In this document: positions 45,299-55,119 of the stretch, piece after piece | How positions within the stretch are numbered: position 1 is the first letter of the stretch | Layout of the letters: the number at the start of each line of letters is the position of its first letter | DNA from: Sipunculus nudus | Lineage: Eukaryota > Annelida > Sipuncula > Golfingiida > Sipunculidae | Length of the DNA stretch: 64,000 bases | Assembly: GCA_026874595.1 (NCBI GenBank) | Contig: CM049306.1 | Coordinates: forward strand, 110,119,642 to 110,183,641 | Direction: 5' to 3' | The notes under the pieces: generated by a model | Told to the model about the DNA's origin: nothing | Databases searched by the model: none | Seen by the model: only the letters and a program-made list of their open reading frames with translations | Made by a program: the position numbers and the translations under genes

Positions 45299-47070
45299 TT
45301 CCCCTCTTCCAAGATGGAGTGTGGCATCAAGATGTCAAAAAAGTCAACGCCTTTCAGTCCGGGATCCTCAGCTGGCACAACCACAAATGGAAAGCTCAAG
45401 CATTCCCCAGCTATCTCCAGATCAAATATTCCATAGCCTTCGGTGGCCATAGGCTGTCCAGTAACGGTACTAAATGTCTTGTCTACCGGATACAGTACAG
45501 GTCGTGTATGCAAGGACATTCGATCATACAACTCTTTACTGATTATACTGTGAGTTGACACCGTATCAACTAAAAAGTTCACATCTATTCCATTAATGCG
45601 TCCAGGCAGGTGCCATCCGGAAGCATCTTTTAATACACTAGACCATCCAGGTTTTGAGGTGGTAGCCGCTCTAGGCATAGCCGGTGCATTAGGTGTCAGT
45701 GTTGTAGGTGCAGAAACACGTATGCCACCTCCCAGTCTGGCTCTAGTTGCTGAGAGGCCTAGGTGCCCAATTGTTGTTGACACCTGCTGAAATGATGAAC
45801 CCGGTGCAATAGGTGCTGATATGTAACTACTTGACGTCCCAACTGGATTACCAATATCCAAGCACACAGGCTGCGGCATGTACCCAGGGTAAGTAGGTGG
45901 GGCGGGTGGTAACTGCGCGATGGGGTTATAAGTCTCTTGTACTTGAGGTACCGCAGCAAATGGCCGTGGGCGCCTGCGATGGGGACAATTTCTTTTGAAA
46001 TGTCCTGCTCCCCCACAACAAAAGCATGTACCAGGCTCAAATTGGTGTTTCCTCTCATTTGCTAACCTTTGTCCTTGGCCAGGGGTCCTCATCTGAGGGG
46101 TCATGGTTGGCTGACTGACTGGCGGTAACTGTTTATACCCCTCTGTGTTTGCAGGTAACTGATTTGGTTCAGTCATCGTATTAGCCTTGACCTTGGCTGA
46201 CCTTGGCTTACTTAAGTTTGATACACCAGGATGCCGAAAATCAACAGACTCATATTCGACTGCGGCAGATATCGCTGCCTCTAACGTAGCGGGTCTCGTA
46301 AAGTGCACATGCTTTTGTAGCTCATGGTGGTCTAGACCCAAGATTAACTGTTCTATCACCAGCTCCTGTAATGCATCATAACTTATATTGTATGCCTGGC
46401 TCGCTATACGTCGTAGTGCATACGCGTAGTCTCGTAGATTTTCACCAGTTTGTCGCTTTCGCTTACGGAACTCGTTCTTAAAAGCTGTTTTTCGGTCTTT
46501 GGGCGCAAATCTTGACTCTAACGCCGCTTTTAATTCACAAAAGTTTTCGCATTGTTCTGTGGGAAGATCTCCTAGTACCAGTTGTGCATGCCAGGTTAAA
46601 CTGGCACCCAGCTGTAAAGCCTTTTCATCATCATCCCAGCGATTCCACTTTGCAACTAATTCAAAATGGCGGATATGGTCCTCCCATTCAGTGGTTTCGC
46701 CGTCATATTTGTCTGGTTCTTTACGACCTCTTGGTTTTAGGTCATCACTTTTATCTTGTGATGTCATAAATGGCAAGTCACATACTCTGTGGCCTAATGT
46801 CTGTCCCTGGGGTGACCTTGACCCCTGTGCATTCAATGTCAGGTTTACCTGATCTCTAGGTAAGAGCATATCATCGTCCTCTATCTGTATAATAGCTGAA
46901 TCAGTGCATGAACTTATTCCATCATTAACCTGACCTTGGCCTTTAAAATACGGGTTACGAAATCTGGCTTGTTGTCCACTTTCAGTCTGTGTTGACTGCA
47001 CTGGTAATATGGGGGTTGCGACGACCGAAGTCCCGAACAAGTCCACTAGTGATGTCTGTTGTTGTGTCAT
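45295..47070 (-). CDS. gag-protease polyprotein of conventional Gypsy element
   Basis: 591 codons from an ATG (MTQQQTSLVDLF). A capsid-type segment lies near residues 115-260 (KYDGETTEWEDHIRHFELV, FAPKDRKTAFKNEFRKRKRQ), a CCHC knuckle near 350 (CFCCGGAGHFKRNC), a Pro-rich spacer, and a retropepsin-like domain with VNFLVDTVSTHSII. The expected DTG/DSG reads DTV, so protease activity is doubtful. The frame ends in TGA and overlaps the RT frame by a few bases at a GAGGGGAAGTGA sequence, where a one-base slip joins them. Confidence 0.92.
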   Translation of the reverse strand: MTQQQTSLVDLFGTSVVATPILPVQSTQTESGQQARFRNPYFKGQGQVNDGISSCTDSAIIQIEDDDMLLPRDQVNLTLNAQGSRSPQGQTLGHRVCDLPFMTSQDKSDDLKPRGRKEPDKYDGETTEWEDHIRHFELVAKWNRWDDDEKALQLGASLTWHAQLVLGDLPTEQCENFCELKAALESRFAPKDRKTAFKNEFRKRKRQTGENLRDYAYALRRIASQAYNISYDALQELVIEQLILGLDHHELQKHVHFTRPATLEAAISAAVEYESVDFRHPGVSNLSKPRSAKVKANTMTEPNQLPANTEGYKQLPPVSQPTMTPQMRTPGQGQRLANERKHQFEPGTCFCCGGAGHFKRNCPHRRRPRPFAAVPQVQETYNPIAQLPPAPPTYPGYMPQPVCLDIGNPVGTSSSYISAPIAPGSSFQQVSTTIGHLGLSATRARLGGGIRVSAPTTLTPNAPAMPRAATTSKPGWSSVLKDASGWHLPGRINGIDVNFLVDTVSTHSIISKELYDRMSLHTRPVLYPVDKTFSTVTGQPMATEGYGIFDLEIAGECLSFPFVVVPAEDPGLKGVDFFDILMPHSILEEGK

Positions 47071-48193
47071 CTTTAACTATTATTTTATTCTCAATGTCAC
47101 ACAACACAAAATTTCTCTCTTATTGTCAATATCTCTCAATAGATACATACTCAGTGAACTGTCATCAATTATCATACCACACAACTGTGCGATGACATAG
47201 TCTCTTTCTCTTCAACAAAACATGAAGGAACTTGTGGTCACTGAGACTATAAACTCTTAAGTTAAAGCCACCAGACTCATAAACATCTAGGTTAAATTGT
47301 TGTGCCAGAGTCAAACAGAGTATAAAATCATTATTGTTACTCAGGCCTATCTCATATATAGGCATAGTTCCTCTAAACAAATTAAAGGTTCAATACATTT
47401 ATCACATATAATAAATATGCACATTTGTGTCTACTCATCCAGTGCTGCCACCACAATTATCCACATTTGCTAAATTGCAGTACCTGTATCATCAAATTAT
47501 TATTGATACCAAAATAAAAACAAGTCACTCAATCACTGTGCCCAAATACTCAATACTTACTGGGCAAATTATTAAAAACATGCATATTTCTGATTCATTT
47601 TGACCACCAAAACAATTTCAAAATATCGGTCAATTGACATACAACAGTTATACAATGTTCAGTTTGACAAACAATGAAACATATCAAATGTCAATAATTG
47701 CACTGTTTGCTGGTTCCAGCACAAAAACTCAAATAACCTTCTCAGGTTTCATTATAAATAATATCCCCAGTTAATTTAAAGCAGTGCTCAGCATTAAATA
47801 ATATTCCTTCTGGACATTGATCAGTGGCACCACCTGCTGGCCTTATCAGTTACCAATGTGAACCTCAGAATTCCAACTTCAAGTCAGTGACGCCATCTGT
47901 CTTCTACAACTTGAACTAATCTGTTTCCAGTCTGATTCAATATATGGAAAATTACAAATGAAGCGGGCAAGTTTTCAGGCTTATCAATGTTCAAAATTTC
48001 AATTATAATGTCATCAATTTGCTCCAAATTATCGACGAGCGTACGGGCTACCAAATTCTGTATCTCTAAATGTACTATTGCAAGCATCACATTTTTAAGC
48101 TTCCCCGCTGGCTCACAATGAACAGCCTCTTAGAATATGCAATTGTAGCCATCAGATCAACCTGTCACCCCCGCGTGCTGGCTCACCAAATTC
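47071..48193 (-). other. leader of conventional Gypsy element with candidate primer site
   Basis: A 1.1-kb untranslated leader. Just inside the 5' LTR the minus strand reads TGGTGAGCCAGCACGCGG (about 48170-48188), a plausible tRNA-complementary site; the tRNA was not identified. Small open frames here lack domains. Confidence 0.55.
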
Positions 48194-48782
48194 TGTAGCG
48201 AACCGGGGTTTCACTTCCCAGCGCTATACGGGTTCGGACTTCGGGGGTAACGACTAACGATATTTTAGATGACAAAACAGGGCAAAAGTTCATAACTGTT
48301 CTGTGCAGCGGTCACTCCGATTCCAACGAAAGTAGACACGAAGACAGTAGCTTGATTAGAATAATTATTGACAATAAATCATAACAAATTACAGTTTTAC
48401 CAGACACGGTATGATTAATAACACACAATTATACTTTCAATCCACGAGTCCCCGTATCACCTGCTCCAGGGGCCGATTGTCCGCCATGATCTTAAAGCGG
48501 TGGGCCGAGATATTAAATCAAGCCAATGTTGAGGTTTCTCGCAATGTCACGGCCCGTACTGTGTATAAAATATTTTCACAATACCTAACCTTCACAGGTG
48601 TATAGTTCACCAGGCTGGGACACACTTTTTCTTAGTTCTGTTCACGGTTTTCTCCCCGTCTGATACTGGCCATATCTTCGTGCCTCGATCCCAGCCGCTT
48701 CTCTCTCAAAACTAGTTCAGTACCGTAAAAACTAAACTGTTACCATAAAAACTTGGCCGACTACCAAGGGGGGTTTGCCACA
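48194..48782 (-). repeat. 5' LTR of conventional Gypsy element
   Basis: 589 bp, the same length as 40639-41227 and about 98% identical by eye. Confidence 0.95.
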
Positions 48783-50029
48783 TAATAAACGGGTAAACTG
48801 ACTTACAGGTTGTAATGTGTAAGCAAAAGATAGAAATGTCAAATGTGGTTTGTTTGTATACCCCAAGATGAAGAAGATAAAATAATAAAATGTATACAGT
48901 CGTGGTATACCCCAAGATGAAGAAGATAAAATAATCAAATGTATACAGTCGTGGTATACACCAAGATGAAAAAAGATTTTAAAAAATGTATACCGACATG
49001 TTATAGCTTCAATGTGAATGGATGCTGTGTTCTTTAATATTAAAAGAACAAACACAAATAAAAATTATAACGTATGGATATAACAGGAATATTGTAAGAA
49101 CACGTGTATTAAAGCTTCAATGTGGTTCATCAGTGGCTGTGACATACAAAATGTGTACGCTTATAGTTTATGTGAAATGATAAAGATAAAACGTTCATGA
49201 CTCGCGTTATAATGTTATGAATATAGCCAATTTATGTTCCTATGTTTTCGACCTTTGATGTGTTTAATTGATGAACATGTTTCATGACTTTTATGGTCGG
49301 TATTCCGTACATTGTTATGACATAATGCGGTCTGTACAACTAGTATATTATCTGAATTTCTATTATAAGACCAGCTTCATGGTGAGCTAAGAAGTAATGA
49401 GAGTCGTGGAGTATAGGGGACGTCAATCTCTGCGCTGACGGCTTCAGCAGCGATTCAGCACAACATGCGAAACCTGAATCTATTTGATTCATATATTTTC
49501 TTGACATACTGACCTGATTCAAAATATCGGCTACATGTATCATGGACCAGAAAAACAGAGAGCTGCATTTGGTGAAGAAATGACATGTAACAATTTTATA
49601 CCTAGCCAACCGTCCATCGTTAAGGATACATTGAGGTATACTCTAATATATGTTTTGAAATACTGTTTGAATAATTAACAAGATAACTTCAAATACCATT
49701 AGTATGTTCTCAGGTCCCAAAATGAACAGTAAAAGCATTTCTTGGAAAAAAATACTAATTCAATTTGTATGTAACTATATAGTTTTATCCTCATTTAATG
49801 ACTCGTGCCCATTAAATAACTAGAAATGATTGTGAATTTACAGTTCTCTCAGTTGGGCTTGCTAATCATGTCTCTAAGAGAGATGCCAAAGTGGATTCCT
49901 GGTCTGAAATGTGAAGGTGAACATACTCTCACAGAAACTCTTCTTCAATATGTTTTCATGGCCATCCTATAAAACGTTTTTGAGAATAATTCGTGCCATG
50001 GAGTATGACGGATGAAGCCACCTATCGAC
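48783..50029. other. intergenic with a short 49-bp tandem repeat
   Basis: At about 48855-49000, three units share TATACCCCAAGATGAAGAAG and AATGTATACAGTCGTGG. Open frames through them (minus 48732-49055) reflect the repeat. Nothing else was recognised. Confidence 0.6.
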
Positions 50030-51245
50030 GAAATAATACAAAGAATAGAGAAAAATAGCCTCCCTGAACACTTTATAATCAATGGCAATAAAATAAATGA
50101 TCCCTAAAAAAATAGCAAATCATTTTATTTTCTTCTTCGGCATTACAGGTACAAAAATGGCAAATGAAATAAAAAATAATGATGAAATTAATTACATGCA
50201 ATATTTAACTACATAAAAAACTAAAATTGATCATTTATTTACATAAAAACATATAAATGAATTTGAAATCCAGAATTTAATCAATAATCTTAGGCCAAAT
50301 AATAGTTCAGGATGATCTTTCTACTAATTTACTTAAGAAAATAGGTCCTGTCATAATCGAACCACAATGCATAATTATAAATCAATCACTAACCACATGT
50401 ATCTTTCCAGATAAACTAAAAATAGCAAAAATAACCCCGATCTCAAAAAAGTAAAACATTTATTTGCCTGATAATCATAGGCCAATATCAGTTCTTCCGA
50501 GCATTTCAAATATATTTGATAAAGTAATATACACTCAATTATATTAATACCTTCACATACATCATTCAATATATGGTAACCAATATGAATTCAGAAAAAA
50601 ACGTTCAACAGAACAAGCAATATTAGAAATAGTAAACAGAATATATACAGATATAGAAAACGAACAAACACCCCTTTCTATATACCTTGATTTATCAAAA
50701 GCTTTTGACACATTAATTCATGTGATAATAATTTAAAAAATTAGAAACATATGGAATTTAAAGGAAATACATTACTTTGGCTAATTAATTATCTAACAAA
50801 CAGAGTGCAATATGTTGATTTTAAATGACGCAAATCAAGAAAATACTTTAAACAAGCACTGAAGTACCTCAGGGATCAATTCTAGGTCCTTTATAATACT
50901 ACATATATATGAACGATATACAACATTGCAGTTACCTCTTTAATTTAATTCTATATGCAGATGAAAATTATTCAACTCTTTAACAAATTACAATAAACAA
51001 AAAGACCAAAATATCATCAACAATAAAATAAAGCAAATAACTGGTTAACTTCAAACAAACTCTGGCATTAAATGTAAGAACATACAAGACAGAAGCCCTG
51101 AACTAAAAATAAATGACATCCCCATAGGTAGGGTCTCAGATTTCAACTTTCTGTGTATAACACTGAATGAACATATGAAATGGCAAATGCATATAAACAA
51201 AGTCGGGACCAATTTATCAAAATATAAGACAATGCTCCCATCTCT
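50030..51245 (+). pseudogene. non-LTR retrotransposon (LINE) reverse transcriptase relic
   Basis: Broken plus-strand frames carry RT landmarks in order: ITPISKK, RPISVLPSISNIFDKVI (about 50482-50530), a degraded RKKRSTEQAILEIVN, SIYLDLSKAFDT (about 50677-50712), ATLLWLINYLTNRVQYVDF-like text, VPQGSILGPL (about 50866-50895), and a YAD motif altered at the catalytic position (about 50957). Many stops and frameshifts show it is long dead. LDLSKAFDT suggests the Jockey/CR1 side of the LINE tree. Confidence 0.85.
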
Positions 51246-51745
51246 GTAAGAGTAATGAATTAAAAACCAAGGAATTTTCTTCAGATTTTATGCATATGAG
51301 TCAAAGTACGAAAACTAATTAATTTTTGGGTTATGACCATCGTACTGAGAGTGGCTCTGAACTTCTAAATCTCACCGTATATCATAATCAATAGACCAGA
51401 TATTTTAGGAATCGTTTGATGGATTTTCCGATAATATGATGAAACCTTGTTTAAATTTATAAAGCCTTGTGCCGCACTGACTAAATCTCCCGAATGGCAG
51501 GAAAAAATTTTTTCTGAAATTAGCATTGACCTTGATCTTGGACATCTTTTTATTGCGCAAACCCTTGAGGTGCCACCCCTAACTCGTTTACGGAATTTTC
51601 TTTCTTCAGATTTCTCGAGAAAAGCTTTTTTTGAGCTGTTAAAGATGGTATGCCTTTTGTTATGGGACTCCATTCACCTAAATTTTTTGTGTGCCTAATA
51701 TTAATTTAGTGTCTTCGTGGTTCTCTGCTCTTTACACAACACTTT
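51246..51745. other. intergenic with an unrecognised 83-codon open frame
   Basis: The plus-strand frame 51447-51698 has a low-complexity-free sequence (MFKFIKPCAALTKSPEWQEK...) but no domain I recognise. A minus-strand frame overlaps it. It may be a retroelement or gene remnant. Confidence 0.25.
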
Positions 51746-51769
51746 TCCTATAGGCCTACTACCTATATC

Positions 51770-52080
51770 GTAAGCGCTGTTTGATATGACCTCATATCCT
51801 GAATCTCTACACCAGAGGGGAGCACTATATTTTGTCCAATCAGATGAGCCCCTTTGCTGGAAGACAAAACGGTTTACGAGCCAAGGGAGGAATACACGGA
51901 GCTTACGTTGTTCATTTCGTTTTGAGTGACAGCTCATCGCCCGGGCAACCGTTTGACCAGGCCATAGGCTTAGAGAGAATGGCCTCTCACGTGGTTTCTG
52001 GGCGGAGCCTGATGCCTGTCGAGTGTTTGTTGACTTGCATTTGGTTGGCTGCTAGTCACATCAGCAGATTTTTCAGCAGA
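51770..52080. promoter_or_regulatory. GC-richer, promoter-like patch
   Basis: Compared with its surroundings this patch is GC-rich and contains CCAATCAG (CCAAT box, 51836-51843), CGCCCGGGCAACCG (X-box-like), TTGGTTGGCTGC and GGGCGGAGCC (GC-box-like, near 52001). No transcript or following exon is recognised, so its activity is a guess. The stretch 52081-53190 otherwise shows nothing. Confidence 0.25.
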
Positions 52081-53190
52081 TAAGCCACCTGGTGTTAAAG
52101 TGCATCATAAACGGTCAAAGCAGGCAGCGGGAAACATCAGTAGCTTCTTTAGAAGCGCCAGATTTCCGCTGCCTCGGGAGCATACGTGATTTTTGCATAG
52201 GTTGATTCATTGAACAAGACCAGTGGTGCCATCTAACGGACAAAGCAGGAGTGACTCGAGGATACAATGCCCTCACCGACGCTAGTAATTCTAGAGAAGT
52301 ACTGTAATTGATAAATGCAACGAACACAGATAATAAAGCAGATGACTATGGCTTAACAACACCAATATGTCAGTCAAATTCAAAATCGATAACCACTTTT
52401 AACAATGATTTAAAAATAATTGTATATATACATATATGTGAATTTTAATATGCTCTGGTATTCATTATACATTTAACTAAATATTAAAGTACCTATAAAG
52501 GCAGTATGGCTTAACACTCTTACCATACATTAGTTTCTGCCATAACCTCCATTTTCATTTCATCTATATCTTTATCAGAATATGAACCTTTCACTCTAAT
52601 GTATCTATGCCGCACTTTGAAGTATAAATGTTCATATAGACATTCAAACTGCGTTCGACTTCGGTTGAGCTAAATTCTCTCGTTCAGTTATTTTATGTAG
52701 CCATTGGCTTTAAATGTGATAAAAAATGGAAAACACTGGTATCATGGACAAATCAATCGATGGAATCCCTAAAAGCTATGAATTTACTTTTCACTTATTA
52801 TTCGAGAAAATATGTACGGCTCTGATTCCCTTTCAATAACTTAAAAGAAAGCTAGCTGTATTTCAATGATTTCAATGGTGTCAAGCTATGTCTAAAAGAA
52901 ATGTCTGTCAAATCAATGTCATATGAGAACAACTGTTCTTGCTATAAAATAATCAACATGCACTGTGTATTCATAGGTTTTTGCATGTCAATAATACATT
53001 TAAAGCTTAAAAACTGATGTATGTAATAGACAGTGGCTTATAATTATGATATATAAAATGTTCGCTGAACTGTGTTTGACACGCTCGAATACAGCTCGTC
53101 CTCTGTGTATGTCCGAGCGGAAGTTGACAGGTATGAACATTTATTACGATATAATAACATGTATAACTGAACCTATAGTATAACTGAATG

Positions 53191-53753
53191 CAGTGGTGGA
53201 TTCAGGTTCTTAGGGGCAAAAACGTAAGACGAAACTGTAACCCTGACTTCACACATCATCCCTATAAATAGGAACATCAAATGTCGTCAGCAAATATAAC
53301 AAGGCTCAGTTGCCCTCTCTGGGGCTCTTCGATTCTGAAGAGGATTGGACGTACGGACGTGGGAACAATAATTAATGGCAAAAATTTAAAGGAGTCATTT
53401 AAAGAGAAATTTGATTAATGTTTAAATGAACTTAATCACAAATACAAAAAATAATACGAATTAAATGTTGTAATTTAAACTGTTACTAAACTTATTGTAG
53501 TGAAAAGATGTAGGCCTATTGTATATTGACAAAAAGGTAACTTAAGTTTCCAGCCACTGGATTGCTTTGAGTCCTTTTATAAAGAAAGAATGGCCGAGAC
53601 CGGGGGATATTATGGGAGAAAAAAATCGGAAGGGGATACACCTTATTTAAGGATGCTATACAATTGACACAAAACTAAAAGGGAGCAAACCAATAAAAAT
53701 TTGAAAGTTAAATGGGGGGGGGGGGGGGTTCCCCCCGTCTGGATCCGCCTATG
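53191..53753. mobile_element. hAT-like MITE
   Basis: Its ends are CAGTGGTGGATTCAG and the complement of CTGGATCCGCCTATG, giving imperfect inverted repeats of about 15 bp. TGAATG flanks both ends (53185-53190 and 53754-53759); over 8 bp six positions match. A G-run and CCCCCC lie near the right end. CAGTGGCGGATCCAG-type tips are known from hAT-related MITEs in many animals. It has no coding capacity. Confidence 0.6.
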
Positions 53754-54237
53754 TGAATGTGACCCACCATGACCGACAGTCTAACATTAAGTGCTCTTAA
53801 ACTACGCAAATATGTTACATATTTTACATATGCTTGATTTGTAACGGAAGCTCAGATTATTTCAAGCCACAGTGTATGAGAACGTTAAAATGGTCAGCCA
53901 TATTTGCCTCTAAAACTGTTTTAGTGCGGATCAAGCACGGTAATGGTAATACCCCTCTCCCCCAGGCCTTGTAAAACGGTTCATTTTTTGTCTTTACTAC
54001 TTATTTTTTTATAAATAGCAAACATTTTACGCCATATATTATCGCCCAACTGACAAGTTTGTGCACGGTTATGTAATAATTTAGTTCTACTCATCTCTAA
54101 AAGACAGATAAAGCAAGACGTCATAACCTGGTGCTCGTGTGATACACCAATTATCGACAGAAGAGAGTCTTAGTTTGGAAGGCGACACTCCAACCTGAAG
54201 ATGACACACAGCACACTCCAGGTAATACAGATGGCGT

Positions 54238-54776
54238 ATACCTTATGTCCTGGATGTGACCACCTTATGTCCTGGATGTGAATACCTGATGTCCTGGACG
54301 TGAACACCTTATGTCCTGGACGTGCACACCTTATGTCCTGGATGTGAACACCTTATGTCCAAGAGGTGAACCCCTTATGTCCTGGTTGTGAACACCTGAT
54401 GTACTGGATGTGAACACCTGATGTCCTGGATGTGAATACCTTATGTCCTAGAGGTGAACCCCTTATGTCCTGGATGTGACCACCTTATGTCCTGGATGTG
54501 AATACCTGATGTCCTGGACGTGAACACCTGATGTCCTGGACGTGAACATCTTATGTCCTGGATGTGAACACCTTATGTCCTAGAGGTGAACACCTTATGT
54601 CCTGGACGTGAACACCTTATGTCCTAGAGGTGAACACCTTATGTCCTGGATATGAATACCTTATGTCCTAGAGGTGAACCCCTTATGTCCTTGATGTGAA
54701 CACCTGATGTCCTGGACGTGAACACCTTATGTCCTGGATGTGAACACATTGTCATGGATGTGAACACCTTATGTTC
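54238..54776. repeat. 22-bp minisatellite, about 24 copies
   Basis: Units follow ACACCTTATGTCCTGGATGT plus two bases, with variants (CCTGATG, CCTAGAGGTG) arranged in a non-random order. It ends about 170 bp before the start codon of the plus-strand lectin gene. The stretch 53760-54237 has no recognised gene. Confidence 0.95.
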
Positions 54777-54944
54777 AAACCTGTCTGTGGTAACCCGAAA
54801 TGGTGATGAAAATGAAATAACCGTACCACGGGAATGATTGATGTCATCTGGTCACCATGAACTCATATAGAAGATAATCATGATGATAACGGTCAAGTTC
54901 GTTTCATGGAAGAATAGCCAGATGTCGTCATTACGCAGCTAAAC

Positions 54945-54969
54945 ATGAATGTGTTGGGAATACCTGTTG
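54945..54969 (+). CDS. exon 1 (start of signal peptide) of plus-strand lectin
   Basis: ATG plus 22 nt, ending before GTAAGAAA at 54970. It encodes MNVLGIPV with one base of the next codon. Joined to exon 2 it gives an uninterrupted hydrophobic run typical of a signal peptide. Confidence 0.6.
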
Positions 54970-55087
54970 GTAAGAAATTGACAAAACCGATCATTTTGCT
55001 GTAAATAGAGCTTATTATAGCGTTATAGCGCATTAAAGAACTTATTCAATTTACCATCATTTCCCTAATTATATTCAAAAGCATATG

Positions 55088-55119
<32 letters not shown>

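Larger units (their letters stand above)
40639..48782 (-). mobile_element. Ty3/Gypsy retrotransposon, conventional domain order
   Basis: 589-bp LTRs at 40639-41227 and 48194-48782 differ at about a dozen sites (roughly 2%), with a TAAT target duplication (40635-40638, 48783-48786). On the minus strand the order is gag, protease, reverse transcriptase, RNase H, integrase, with a purine tract next to the 3' LTR. Pol is interrupted by at least three in-frame stops, and a frame change separates protease from reverse transcriptase. It is therefore a fairly young but apparently inactive copy. No envelope gene is seen. Confidence 0.95.
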
